NCBI GenBank assembly: GCA_033557685.1
Contig: JAWQRN010000118.1
Coordinates: 1 to 37,655 of the forward strand
Source of the DNA: Sperchopsis tessellata
Taxonomy: Eukaryota; Arthropoda; Insecta; Coleoptera; Hydrophilidae
Length of the DNA stretch: 37,655 nt
Reading direction: 5' to 3'
Part shown: positions 1-9,629 of the stretch, one piece after another
Layout: the number at the start of each line of letters is the position of its first letter
Numbering within the stretch: position 1 is the first letter of the stretch
Notes under the pieces: model-generated
Database searches by the model: none
The model's input: only the letters and a program-made list of their open reading frames with translations
Told to the model about the DNA's origin: nothing
Position numbers and translations under genes: made by a program

Positions 1-215
1 GCACAACATATTTATAAATTAAAACATAAAGTAGATTATGACAACATTCAAATTTTAGATCAAAAAGAAAATAAACATAAACGATTAATTAGCGAAATGT
101 TGCACATTTTAAGTAATTCAAATACTTTAAATTTTAAATTAGTCGTCCACAGTGGACGAAACGTCGGCACTTGTCAGAGCCTCTACACGGTTTCCACCCG
201 GAAACAACATTCATT
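1..215 (+). mobile_element. Penelope-like element 3' terminus (GIY-YIG C-terminal tail plus terminal repeat)
   Basis: Frame 1 is open from base 1. Up to about base 145 it reads like the C-terminal tail of an insect Penelope ORF, with motifs resembling D-x-D-N-x-x-I-L-D-x-x-x-N-x-x-K-R-L-I-S-E-M-x-H-I. It is followed by a terminal repeat with a GTCCAC-AGTGGAC hairpin, then GAAAC and GTC (about 145-165), the 3' half of a hammerhead-type core. The CTGANGA half is not recognisable. The tail at 165-212 (cgtcggcacttgtcagagcc onwards) recurs on the - strand at the right edge of the window and, diverged, near 13485-13540. The element is cut by the window edge. Family assignment is by motif recall. 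Confidence 0.75.
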
Positions 216-217
216 AA

Positions 218-648
218 GGAATGAATCTTCATTGGTTCTCAAATTCTTGAACTTCTTGTGGATGAATACTTCGGGAAGGTTCTCTTGGGCAATGAGCAAC
301 CATCTTGGGAAGCCTTTAAATGTGTTTTGCGTGGCTTCATGGGTAACCGAAGAGCTGGAAATTATGTTGAACTTATGAAGACCTTTGTAAAGGGGATGAA
401 CAGGGATGGAGAAGTACCTGAGAAACAAATATCCACGACTGAGTGAGGCCAAAATTAAGAAGGAATCTTCATTGGTCCTTAACTTCTTGTGGACGAAAAC
501 TCCAGGGAGACCTCCAGTGCAACGAGCAACCATCTTGAGAAGCCTTTAAAAGTGTTGAACGTGGCTTCTTGGGTAACCGTAGAGCTGGAAATTATGTTGA
601 CCTTGTAAAAAACCTTCTAGACAAGTATCAAGGATTAGGCTGCAACAT
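218..648 (+). pseudogene. Relic of an uncharacterised insect repeat-family protein, internally duplicated
   Basis: Two overlapping copies of the same coding text are present. Copy 1 (about 222-378) reads F-G-K-V-L-L-G-N-E-Q-P-S-W-E-A-F-K-C then G-N-R-R-A-G-N-Y-V-E-L. The text then jumps back to an upstream segment (K-T-F-V-K-G-M-N-R-D-G, about 378-460) and restarts as copy 2 (about 462-648), ending in K-Y-Q-G-L-G-C-N-M-S. I recall this motif series from a multicopy protein common in insect genomes and probably spread by transposons, but I cannot name its function. Stops and frameshifts show it is dead. A mariner fragment abuts it at about 649. Confidence 0.5.
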
Positions 649-932
649 GTCCCGACCACGACGAAATTCTGCAAACTAATTGTAACAGTCTTTTCTGATG
701 GTGCTTCATTATCAAAAGTTGAATGAAGCGATTCTATGTATTGTTGTTGAGTTACTAAAATCGTTAAAAACTCCAACGAAAACCTTCACGTGAATTTCCA
801 TTTTTTTACATAATAATTTTTTTTTAAACGTTCACTGTAAACAAACTACTCGGTCAATTTCTAAGCTACTACTCTATCCACAATAAAACAACATAGTGGT
901 CGTTTGTAAGCATTTAAAAGGTAACCCTCGTA
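649..932 (-). mobile_element. Mariner 5' fragment (terminal repeat plus transposase N-terminus)
   Basis: Reading leftward from about 932, the terminal sequence (cgagggttacctt...) is followed by aagtgcttacaaacgaccac-like bases also found at 2340-2375. Next comes a start region (ATGGAAATT-CACGTGAAGG) and a transposase N-terminus containing T-Q-Q-Q-Y-I-E-S-L and A-P-S-E-K-T-V. Homology stops near 655, where the host relic begins, so only about 280 bp of a roughly 1.2 kb element remain. It is the same family as the + strand copy at 2337-3480, in opposite orientation. Confidence 0.75.
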
Positions 933-1442
933 TGCGTGTTGTTTTTGTGTGTATATGTTTATGCAATTTTTCAGCAACTCCCGCTTCAAATATGTGGATA
1001 TGTTGCCTAAATGTTGCTACTTTGCTTAGACAAATAACTTCATACCACGAGCGTCATTTTTGGAAAATCTAGCCATCTATGGACTAACAAAAGGATAAAT
1101 ATGTACTTGTCCTTATTCTCGACCATTAGGGCAGAAACTTTCTATTTTTTAGTATGGGATAATTACAATATGCGCTGTAACAGGGAGAATAGCGTTATAC
1201 CTATAGAGGTTCGGGAGAATCGTTGATCGGCTTCTACCAAATCAGTACCTCTTGTATTCTTCTTTATATACTATCTCACAGTGTTTTATTCGTGTGCATA
1301 CCTTTCAAACTACCATTAATTGTGTAAAATTAGGTAGTGTGTAAAAACATTCAAATCCACCCTTTCACTCCAACATTATATTTCTTATAGCTTATAGCCG
1401 AATACAACGAACGAAAATGGACTCCCGTTCAAACATACACAC
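933..1442. other. Intergenic or intronic stretch, no recognised gene
   Basis: I found no convincing coding exon or named repeat here. It ends in a short (CA)n run at about 1437-1452. If the unidentified + strand gene has exons left of the window, this is intronic. Confidence 0.4.
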
Positions 1443-1444
1443 AC

Positions 1445-1566
1445 ACACACACGTCTGCAGCTATTGGAATTAGGGTAAGCGAAAACACTTTTTCATTTGT
1501 CGTACTAGAAATTTACTCCTACTTGCACGAGACAAATCTGCGCCGATATATTTACAGTTCACATGG
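1445..1566 (+). repeat. Left arm of an inverted repeat flanking an exon
   Basis: The segment acgtctgcagctattggaat followed by gggtaagc, agaaatttactcct, acgagaca and a ttacag-cacat block matches the reverse complement of 2215-2336 block by block with small indels. The arm lies about 100 bp before the exon at 1666. Confidence 0.75.
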
Positions 1567-1665
1567 GTAAAGTAAAACACAAACGTAACGAACTTTTAAC
1601 TCCTTCATGCAGTATAAATGCTTCTCAAGTTGTAGTTGAAATTACAAATGTAATTCTACTTGCAG

Positions 1666-4600
1666 GTTTGTACAAGTACGACGAAATTTCAAGAATTTCC
1701 ACCTAGTATACAGCCGAAATTATCTGCAACCCAAGACCTGAGTGGTATGAATAGAGCTTTCGTTAACATTACGCATTCGGCTACAAGACAAAACTCGTCT
1801 ATGATGTCCACTGGTTTCTTTGATGTTGATTTAAATAGACCCCAAAACCAAAGTGTTCAAGAAGTGTTTACCAAAGTACAACGAAAATTACCCGCCAGAA
1901 GAAATATGTATTTTCCACCCAATAGTGAGGTACCTAATGATGACCCTAGAACACCACTAACGGATAATACCAGTCGTAGGGAGGTAAGTCACTTCTAAAT
2001 ATCTAAGAATCCGTTCATTATTAAAAACTTATTTCTCTTTCTGATTTCAAAACAGATATATAATTAACATCTCCAAATGTACATGCATGGGTTAAGTGTT
2101 ATAAATGTACCAACGAATATTATTGGTACTTATTCGACTTGAAGAATTAAAATGTTGGTAATTATACGCTTGAAAGAGCAAATATTGGATATGTTAGTGT
2201 TAACTTCGAAAGACTAATGTGCACTGTAATTGTAATGGCGCGGATTCTGTCTCGTTTAAAAAGGAGTAAATTTCTTGTATGTAACTGTGAGTAAATGTTT
2301 TTGCTTACCTTAACTCCAATATCTGCAGACGTGTGTCAGAGGGTTACCTATTAAGTGCTTACAAACGACCACTAGGTGGCGCTATTGAAATGTCTCATTA
2401 CTATTTTCGTAAAATTTAACATTTATTATTGTGAAAATAGTGGCAGCTTAGAAATTGGCAGAAGTGTTTAAAAAAAGCAATTTTGTTAAAAAATGGAAAT
2501 TTCACGTGAAGGTTTTCGTTGGATGATTTTTTACGTTTTTAGTAAAGGCCTAACTCAAAAACAATGCATATAATCGCTTCGTTCAACTGTTGGTAATGGA
2601 GGTCCATCAGAAAAGACTGTTTACATTTGATTTGCAGAATTTCATCGAGGGCGTGCTTCCGACAGTGAAGAATTTCGTGATAGTCGACCAACTTATGGTT
2701 GTTATTCAAAAAAATAGATGCATGCTTAGGCAAATCAAAGACTGCAGTACATTTGATTTTGCATGAATATTTAGCTGTGAAAAAGATATGTTCCTAATGG
2801 ATTACGCATAATTTGACCGAAGCTCAAAAAAAGGCTCGTGTTAATTGGTGTAAAAAAACGCTCAAAAAATTCGACCGAGGAACTGCAAAATCCGTATACA
2901 ACATCGTAACAAGTGACGAAGTTTGGATATATTTGTATGAACCGGAAACTAAGCAACAATCCCCTGTTTGGGTGTTCCAAGATGAACAGAGTCCCACAAA
3001 AGTTGTTCGTTCACAAAGTACTTCCAAGAAAATGATCGCTTGTTTATTCGGTTGTACTGGACATGTCGCAACTATTCCTTTAGAGAACCGAAGAACAATT
3101 AACGCTGAATGGAATACACCAATTTGTTTGCCAGAAGTCATCGACGAAATTAGGAAAAACAACCAAAAACGTCGCAACATTCTTCATCATGACAATGTCA
3201 GCTCTCACACAGCACGTCAAACAATTGATTATTTGAAGTAGAAAAACATCGATTTAATTTTTCATTGCATTCACTTGCTTTATTGCCTAACGACAGCGAT
3301 TTTCATCACCTCAATAAGCTCTTTTTGAGATACCAACTTCAGAGTGGAAAAAATGTTTCGAAAATTGGTTTTAACGCTTGCAAAAGTGTATAAATCTTAA
3401 TGGCAAATATTTGGAAAAACAATAAAACAGTTTGTTCCAAAATTTATTTTTTATTTCCCAGAATTTGTTAACATTTAAAACTGCAAACGTGTATATGGGC
3501 TTCTCTTGCCGTGCGTTGTATTAGGGATGGATTAGGAATGGTATATGGAGTGGCAATGTTTCACACACTGTCATTTTCTACCCAAATAATTGTTTATAAG
3601 GTACGAACACGAATACAATTTATTTCGAGTACCCGAACTGTACGAACCTTATAGAAAATTAGCGAATTTGAATCGTTTAACAGTGTCCAAAATTACATCT
3701 ACAGTGTGAGCTCGTAAATAAACTGTTGTGCTTGAGAATTCAAGATGTATTATTTTGTAGATTACCGATCCACGATTACCTCAAACATCTTTAGTTATAA
3801 AACCTCCCTCTTCTTTCTGTTACTGCGCAGTTTGAAATTACTCACACTGAAAAAGAGCAATAGATACCACCAGCTGCATTCACAAGCTCTGAACCTTTAA
3901 TCTAATACATCTATCTCTTAAAAACGTGCTCGGCAAAAAAAAAACTGATCCGTTCTTTCAATTACTTAACATTTGAAGGAAATTGCGCATTTAATAATCT
4001 TTGCTTCATTCTCACATCAAGATTGACGTTTTAGCTGCTTTTACTTTAAAGTCCATTCTTGCTGTGCTTTCTACAGCTAGTCTGACATCAGCTGTAGCTA
4101 ATTACTCTTTTTACTCAATTTACAATAAATCGCCTATTTAAAATATTCAAATCAACTGTGTAGAGATTTTGATCGTACCACTGGTTAGAGATCATGCAAA
4201 GGTCGTAAACTGTACAAACATGTACTTATGTAATATTTATACAGGTGTTGCAAAATTATGTTCCATAACTTTAGAAAATGAATAAACATGAAAAAACAAA
4301 GAAAAAACTTCCCACAAACATATGTACTAAAATGCTTCGTTGAGCAGTTGAAACATTTTTCCATCGTATGTGGAGTGGTCCATTAGGACAGTCTTGTTTC
4401 CCTTGTCCGCAGAGAGCATAGTAATTTTAAAGTTGTCTTTAAGGTTTATTAGAGCCAAATGCCCATTTCTAGGTAGATTCTGTGGTAGGCTTGATGTTCT
4501 CCAGAATGCTAACAGTATTATGCCTATTACGATCTGCTACCTCTTCTAGTAGTTTATGAATAGCTGATTCGGTACTGCAAACAATATCTTCAACAGGAAT

Positions 4601-5616
4601 GCCTCTGGGCATTGGAGCGAGGTTGAGACCTATGGAAAGAAGAGCCTTTTCATCTGTGGAGAAGGTATGAGAAGATAGATTGACTACCAGTTTCACAGAC
4701 ATCTGATTCTCTCTATGGGGTTTGGATGAATCTTGTTTATCTGAGAAGTAATTGCTTTTCTGAGACTGTTTGACACTTTTGGAGAGCTATGTATTGATAA
4801 TGTCACCTGCAAAGATGGACGAAACATCGACAAAAAGAAGAAAAGCACACAATTATCTGCCGGAAAACCTAACAGATCAGAATTTGATTATATGAGTTGT
4901 ATATTTTTCAGGTGATCTTCCTTTCCCAAAAACCAAAGCATTTTGTTCTCATTGTATATACACATACTTAGCCTCACTGTGTACCGTCTTTTATGAGATA
5001 ATCAGATGTACAATTTAACTTCACACACAACAATCGTCAAGTACTTCTGTTGTTTCTTTGATGATAGGTGAATATTGTTCTATACCGAATGTGGTTGTGT
5101 AAGATTATGTAGACAATTTCCAACTTTTTGTAAATCAATAACCATTTTTTTCCAAAAATTTCCAAAAGTTTTCTGTATCTTATCCTTGATTCTCAAATAT
5201 TTTACTGTAAATGAAAATAAATATAATTTTCCATTTTTTTGTAGGCTTATGAATATAACAATGAAAGAGACGAAGAGGTTGAAGACACTTACACCAACAC
5301 ATTCATCCCACCAAGGAAGAATAATATGTACTGGCCACCACTACAGCAAATACCACCTGATGAACAGAATTCCTACATGGACGTCCAACCTGTAGAAGAG
5401 CCCATGTTCATACAGAAAATTTGTCAGCCAACAGTCAAAAGAAATAACTACTGGCCTCCTGGTGCACCAGATCAAGTTCGGGGAAATCAAGAAAACGTAG
5501 CTCTGAACAACCCTTACGAAGGGATGCAGCCAGTAGAGGAAGTTTGTAAGAAAACAGTAGTTGGCCAACCTAAGCGAAGAAATATATACTGGCCACCAAA
5601 TGCACCCCCTAGATAA
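1666..5616 (+). CDS. Unidentified gene, last two coding exons, product with repeated NxYWPP motifs (5' end outside window)
   Basis: Exon a is 1666-1983 (acceptor ttctacttgcag, donor gag|gtaagt) and exon b is 5245-5616 (acceptor tttttttgtag, stop TAA). Both junctions are phase 0, giving 229 residues in the window. No start codon is claimed; exon a opens directly at an acceptor, so upstream exons are expected to the left. Four motifs recur: R-R-N-M-Y-F-P-P in exon a, then K-N-N-M-Y-W-P-P, K-R-N-N-Y-W-P-P and R-R-N-I-Y-W-P-P in exon b. Each of the last two is preceded by a Q-P-V-E-E segment, making a degenerate repeat of roughly 35-45 residues. The product is polar, proline- and asparagine-rich and has no membrane segment. 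I do not recognise the family. The 3.26 kb intron holds a decayed mariner and Penelope pieces. Confidence 0.72.
2215..2336 (-). repeat. Right arm of the inverted repeat flanking an exon
   Basis: Its reverse complement carries acgtctgcagatattggagt, aaggtaagc, agaaatttactcct, acgagacag and ttacagtgcacat, in the same order as 1445-1566. It directly abuts the 5' end of the mariner at about 2337. Confidence 0.75.
2337..3480 (+). mobile_element. Mariner transposon, decayed, inside an intron
   Basis: The terminal sequence cagagggttacctattaagt is followed by a transposase start at 2493 that hits a stop after 26 codons. Further N-terminal text in shifted frames includes G-G-P-S-E-K-T-V and E-F-H-R-G-R-A-S-D. 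The longest open piece (2813-3241) contains S-D-E-V-W-I-Y and H-H-D-N-V-S-S-H-T-A, the mariner catalytic surroundings. After a stop the remaining C-terminus (I-P-T-S-E-W-K-K-C-F, then L-N-G-K-Y-L-E-K-Q) runs to about 3425 with stops. The third catalytic Asp is only visible in a shifted frame. No matching 3' terminal repeat was found, so the 3' end is approximate. Non-functional. Confidence 0.85.
3481..4317. other. Intronic stretch, nothing recognised
   Basis: Between the mariner and the Penelope fragment, inside the intron of the + strand gene. No open frame or repeat family was recognised. Confidence 0.4.
4318..4705 (-). mobile_element. Penelope-like element, N-terminal reverse transcriptase fragment
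   Basis: The - strand frame 4702-4469 reads V-V-N-L-S-S-H-T-F-S-T-D-E-K-A-L-L-S-I-G-L-N, then A-P-M-P-R and I-P-V-E-D-I, matching the conserved Penelope segment upstream of the RT fingers. After a frame break, 4440-4318 continues with S-A-D-K-G-N-K-T-V-L-M-D, the A-D-K-G motif of Penelope RTs, and then a stop. Only the N-terminal part of the RT survives. Confidence 0.75.
4765..4895 (+). ncRNA. Penelope terminal repeat with degenerate hammerhead ribozyme motif
   Basis: The bases attgataatgtcacctgcaa then gatggacGAAACATC (about 4793-4828) parallel the hammerhead-bearing Penelope termini at 6902-6939 and 8844-8879. The first core box is degenerate (TTGATAAT for CTGATGA), while GAAAC and the ATC cleavage triplet are kept. 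It lies on the strand opposite to the neighbouring RT fragment, so the element is rearranged. Activity is unlikely. Confidence 0.5.
4896..5244. other. Intron 3' part
   Basis: No separate element was recognised. It ends with the polypyrimidine tract and AG of exon b of the unidentified + strand gene. Confidence 0.5.
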
Positions 5617-5779
5617 AATTTATTTTGTTCTTATTGATACATAGTTTCATTACTAAAATTTTTATATTACTTTGTGTAGTTATGATACTTGTTTTATTTA
5701 ATTATTTATTGATTAGAAATTCAAATATTTTGCTTATTATGAAATTTTGAGTACTTTAGCAATTTATCAATGGTTGACA

Positions 5780-6780
5780 TCATTATCATCATAGTCCACT
5801 GCTGAAAGGCCTTGTGCACCCTTCTTATCATTGTGACTTCCAAATCATTTCTCAATTCTCTGTCTAACCTATCGTTGGGTCCTCGTCATAGCTTTACGTT
5901 GTCTCTAGTCTCCCACAAGGTTAATTTCTTTAACAATAGACGAACTGCTCGCCTTGCAAGATGTCCTGCCCATTTCTACTTTTGCATTTTCACCATCCCT
6001 ATAACATTCCTCACCATAATCTTTCTTCTTACCTGCAGCACCCGTGCCTTCTACCAATAATGAATATACGAGGGCTTTAATATCCACGTCTCACTAGCAT
6101 ATGTCATCACTGGTAAAACACATTGTTCGAAGATCCTGCATTGCAAATACGCAGGCATCAGTAACTTAAATTTGTTGTTTAGACATCTATTTTGATACCA
6201 TGAAAGCTTTGTTCTGGTCTATCGTTATGAGCTGGCCCAAATACATGATATTAAGGTTTCGATGTGTACCCTTGAAGTACATACTGGTTGAAATAGGTAG
6301 TTTATTTTCTTCTAGTAAGATTTATCCTAAGGCCTATATTTTTACTTTTAGAACCTAGATCAAAAATTTTTTCTTGGAGCTCTTCGGTAGTGTGCGTAAA
6401 TACCCTAAACCTCCAATGGATAAGATATTGTGTATTCATTTGTATGCCCTTTTGTATCCAATGTAGCTCCCAGAACATATACTCCAGAGCTGATGGTGCC
6501 TACTTGTCCAACATCATTTTGAACATTAAATGCTTCCATTTCTTGATGTAATTTAACATTTGATGTGGCGTTTCCATAGATGTTTTCAATCAGCTATATA
6601 TAGACAGATGGAATGCCACTTTGGACCAAATCTTTAATAACTTGAGCAAATGTTTTCTCATAGTACATGAAAGCAGAACATAGTGGCGAGTTCTGCTCGT
6701 TACATCTAGATCCGTTTGATAAGTTTGCGTTTGTAAATGCAGAGCAACTGGTAAGTAGACGATCTACATGGGAGAAATAA
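5780..6780 (-). mobile_element. RTE-type LINE reverse transcriptase remnant
   Basis: Reading the - strand from about 6760 in broken frames gives M-Y-Y-E-K-T-F (for D-Y-E-K-A-F), I-P-S-V-Y-I, D-L-I-E-N-I-Y, N-A-T-S-N-V-K-L-H-Q and V-G-Q-V-G-T-I-S (for V-R-Q-G-D-T-I-S). It then gives Y-L-G-Q-L-I-T near 6240 and the C-terminal N-A-K-V-E-M-G-R region near 5970. This is the order of RT motifs in RTE-like LINEs. Many stops show it is dead. The 3' part is about 80% identical by eye to the + strand fragment at 8940-9200. Confidence 0.72.
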
Positions 6781-6829
6781 GATAAATAAAAATAATGCAA
6801 TCACATACGCTAGTGAGATCTAGATGGGC

Positions 6830-7655
6830 CTTGCACATTTAGCAGCTCCAAATAATGCAAAGTATCTTCAGCTTTACCGGGTGTTGGCTATTGTTTTTGC
6901 CGACGTTTCGCCCCCGCCGTTGCAGGGAACATTATCAAGACATATAGCTCTTAAAAGTGCTAGTTGTAGGCGACGACCAGCTCTAAAATTGCTAATAATA
7001 CAACAACATGAAGCTCTCACAAGTGCTAGTCAAGAAATAATAGGACTTTCGTAATTTACCGGCTTATATATATAGCGTGGTCGGGCACCAATAGGAAAAC
7101 TTCTTAATCCAATGCGTAGATTTATTCACGAAGTTCAATGCGCCCCTTCCAATTGGCCGACAGGATTTCGGCACAGCGTATCCCGTGTGGAACTTGACAA
7201 TTTCGATAATATAGATTTCCAAGATGAAGCGAGAGGTATCCTATTATCGCAATTAAGATTATTTGGATGCTTTTATATTTCAATGGACTCTCTTATTATT
7301 CTAGGAATGTAGATAGAAGATTTGTCGAGAATTTTTATGTCCTTAAAGAGAATATCTTGGACTGTTTCTAAATTATGTTCTGCTAATGGAGATGTAGAAA
7401 AGTGTTTGAGACGGGTTTGCCTTTCATGTTCTCTACAACTTGTGGAGACCATTCTTTTTGTCTGACCTATGTACACTAAGCCACATGTACATGGAATTCT
7501 GTATACTCCAGCGGATTGCAAAGGAATTGAATCTTTCGAAGAAGGCATGATCTCGCTGATTTTGATCGAAGGTCAGAAAATAGTCTTGATACAATGTTTG
7601 CGGAGTAAACGTGCTATCTTCCGTCGTGTTTTGTACTATAGCTCCGCGGCGAGTT
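6830..7655 (-). mobile_element. Penelope-like element, GIY-YIG endonuclease and 3' terminus
   Basis: The - strand frame 7548-7273 is an intact stretch of GIY-YIG endonuclease. G-V-Y-R-I-P-C corresponds to GIY, followed by V-Y-I-G-Q-T-K-R, the catalytic Arg region C-R-E-H-E, and L-A-E-H-N. Downstream, decayed text (S-S-W-K-S region) passes into a terminal repeat with about three 33-bp units (7035-6945) and a hammerhead-like motif at 6939-6902. The piece is an inverted partner of 8225-8935. The open reading frame ends early, so no complete protein is encoded. Confidence 0.85.
6902..6939 (-). ncRNA. Degenerate hammerhead ribozyme motif in Penelope terminus
   Basis: The - strand reads CTTGATAATG...GGCGGGGGCGAAACGTC. 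GAAAC and the GTC cleavage triplet are intact, the intervening sequence can form a CCC/GGG helix, and the first box deviates from CTGANGA. Hammerheads in Penelope terminal repeats are established, but whether this one cleaves is unknown. Confidence 0.5.
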
Positions 7656-8720
7656 CTATCAACAAACTTCTGCTGCCATTATGGGATCCCCACTCTCCCC
7701 AGTAATCGCAAACACTTTAATGGAAGCTTTCAAGGAACAAGTTTTAGTTTCTGCCCTCCATAAACCGAAATGTTGGTATAGATATGTTGATGACACTTTT
7801 GTTATACGACCCCATGGTTTCGAGACTCTTGATGGTCTTCAACGACACATTAATAGTCACCCCAACGATATCCAATTCATAATGGAAGTTCAGGTCTCTG
7901 GGGCAATCCCGTTCTTGGAAATCCTTGTTGTAAGGCGTGCTAAGGGCACACTGGGTCAGACAGTATATCGCAAACTCACGCACACTAATAGGTACCTCCA
8001 TGCCACATCTTCACACCTCCTTTCTCAGAAAATATCAGTACTAAATTCTCTGGTTTGCAGAGCTTTCAGTCTCAGCGTAAAAGACAATTTATCCGAAGAA
8101 TTTAGTAAAATCAAACGCTCATGGTCAACGGATAAAAATCTTCGGTTATACAAAGGGCCATCCAGCGTTTTAAAAATCACTCTCCTCACCAAAACCTGGA
8201 TATTATTGGCCATGCTTACTTGCTACTTATAAAACACGACAGAGAAGATAGCACGTTTACTTCGCAAACATTTTATCAAGACTATTTTCCGACCTTCGAA
8301 CAAAATCATGTGGCATAGTGTACATAGGTCAGACAAAAAGAATGGTCTCCACTCAATGTAGAGAACATGAAAGCCATACCCATCTCAAACAGTTTTCTAT
8401 ATCTCCATTAGCAGAACATAATTTAGAAACAGGACATAAAAATTCTCTCCAAATCTTCCAACTACTTTCCTAGAATAATAAGAGAGTCCATTGAAATATA
8501 TAAACATCCAAATAATCTTTATCGTGATAATGGGATACCTCTCGCTTCATCTTGGAAATCCACATTATCGAAATTGTCAAGTTCGACTCGGGATACGCCG
8601 TGCCGAGATTCTGTCAGCCAATAGGAAGCAGCGCATTGCATTAAGAAGGTTTCCTATTGGTGTCCGACTACGCTATTTATATAAACCAGTAAACCACTAA
8701 AGTCCTTTTATTTCTTGATT

Positions 8721-8842
8721 AGCACTTGTGAGAGCTACATGTTATTCTATTAGTAGCACTTTTTAGACCTGGTCGGCACCTACAACTAGCACTTTTCAGA
8801 GCTACATGGGAATCTATAATTAGCACTTTTAAGAGCTACATG
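8721..8842 (+). repeat. Four-copy 33-34 bp tandem repeat in Penelope terminal region
   Basis: Units starting with agcactt(t/g)t and usually containing agagctacatg begin at about 8721, 8754, 8787 and 8821. The inverted partner at 7035-6945 has about three such units, directly before its hammerhead-like motif. Confidence 0.7.
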
Positions 8843-8843
8843 T

Positions 8844-8879
8844 CTTGATAATGTCCCCTGCAACGACGGACGAAAAGTC
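8844..8879 (+). ncRNA. Degenerate hammerhead ribozyme motif in Penelope terminus
   Basis: CTTGATAATGTCCCCTGCAA, then CGACGGACGAAAAGTC. This is the same layout as 6902-6939, with an extra A in the GAAA box and a degenerate first box. Confidence 0.45.
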
Positions 8880-8939
8880 GGTAGAAACAAAAACCAACAC
8901 ACGGTTACCTCCCAGAAAACCTGAAGATATTTACTGTGG

Positions 8940-9205
8940 CCGTGGAAGTCTACGTACTAAATTATGCAAAGAAGAATTGAGAGATACATGATAGGTTTGA
9001 GAATTACTAATACGAGCTGAAAATGATTTAGAAGTCAGACTAAGGTCAGGGATGTTGTAGGGACCATGAAGATGCAGAAGTGGAAATGGGCAGGACATTT
9101 TGATAGGTTAAGAGGTCATCGATGGCTCAAGTAATTAACCTTGTGGAAACAAGAGAGACTTGGCCATCATCTAACAAGTATTATTGATGTATTATGATGC
9201 TTGTC
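8940..9205 (+). mobile_element. RTE-type LINE 3' fragment
   Basis: The + strand translation reads V-R-D-V-V-G-T-M-K-M-Q-K-W-K-W-A-G-H-F then R-G-H-R-W-L-K, the conserved K-W-x-W-A-G-H tail of RTE-like LINE proteins. It matches the reverse complement of about 5930-6020. It sits directly after the Penelope terminus and lacks all upstream domains. Confidence 0.7.
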
Positions 9206-9537
9206 TTATTTCCATTCTAAGAAGCAAATAACAAGGTTAATATTGAATTGCAAGAAAGCCTGAGATATTGTGGATCACCCTATATTAATAAACAAATGTA
9301 AATAATTAAGTATAAATAAAGACCTAATAAACTGGTTCATAGTTACTTTGAGAATTGAGATCATTATACTAGAACGAAACAATAGCTACAAGAATTATGG
9401 TATCACACAGTTCCATACTGAATCTGTATCTCTATATATAAAAATAAATATACTTACCGTTAAAATATAAGTCTGCTTTGTTGAGTATATCCAATATTCT
9501 AATATATTTGAAACAGTAACTTCGGAATGAATAATCT
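9206..9537. other. Intergenic, no gene recognised
   Basis: AT-rich sequence between the LINE fragment and the 3' end of the ribophorin-like gene. Confidence 0.4.
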
Positions 9538-9543
9538 TTTATT
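9538..9543 (-). terminator. Poly(A) signal of the ribophorin I-like gene
   Basis: AATAAA on the - strand about 90 bases past the stop codon at 9630. Confidence 0.5.
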
Positions 9544-9629
9544 CAGACTAGAAAGTACGTAACAAATTAAATAACAACAATACTTTAATAGGTACGCTTA
9601 CGATATTATACTAAAATAAGATAGGAAGT

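Larger units (their letters stand above)
7656..8935 (+). mobile_element. Penelope-like element, RT core, decayed endonuclease and 3' terminus
   Basis: The + frame 7681-8232 is an open 183-codon RT segment. It has M-G-S-P-L-S-P-V-I-A-N, W-Y-R-Y-V-D-D-T-F-V (the YVDD catalytic motif) and P-F-L-E-I-L-V, then the typical Penelope Y-R-K-L-T-H-T-N-R-Y-L-H. From 8225 the text is homologous to the - strand copy at 6830-7650 but lacks about 80 bp at the start of the GIY-YIG domain and has several stops. A terminal repeat with four 33-34 bp units (8721-8842) and a hammerhead-like motif follows. No active element remains. Confidence 0.85.

Noticed and set aside
183..533. 116-codon - strand open frame
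   Set aside because: It is the reverse of the duplicated relic, whose + strand text carries the recognisable motifs.
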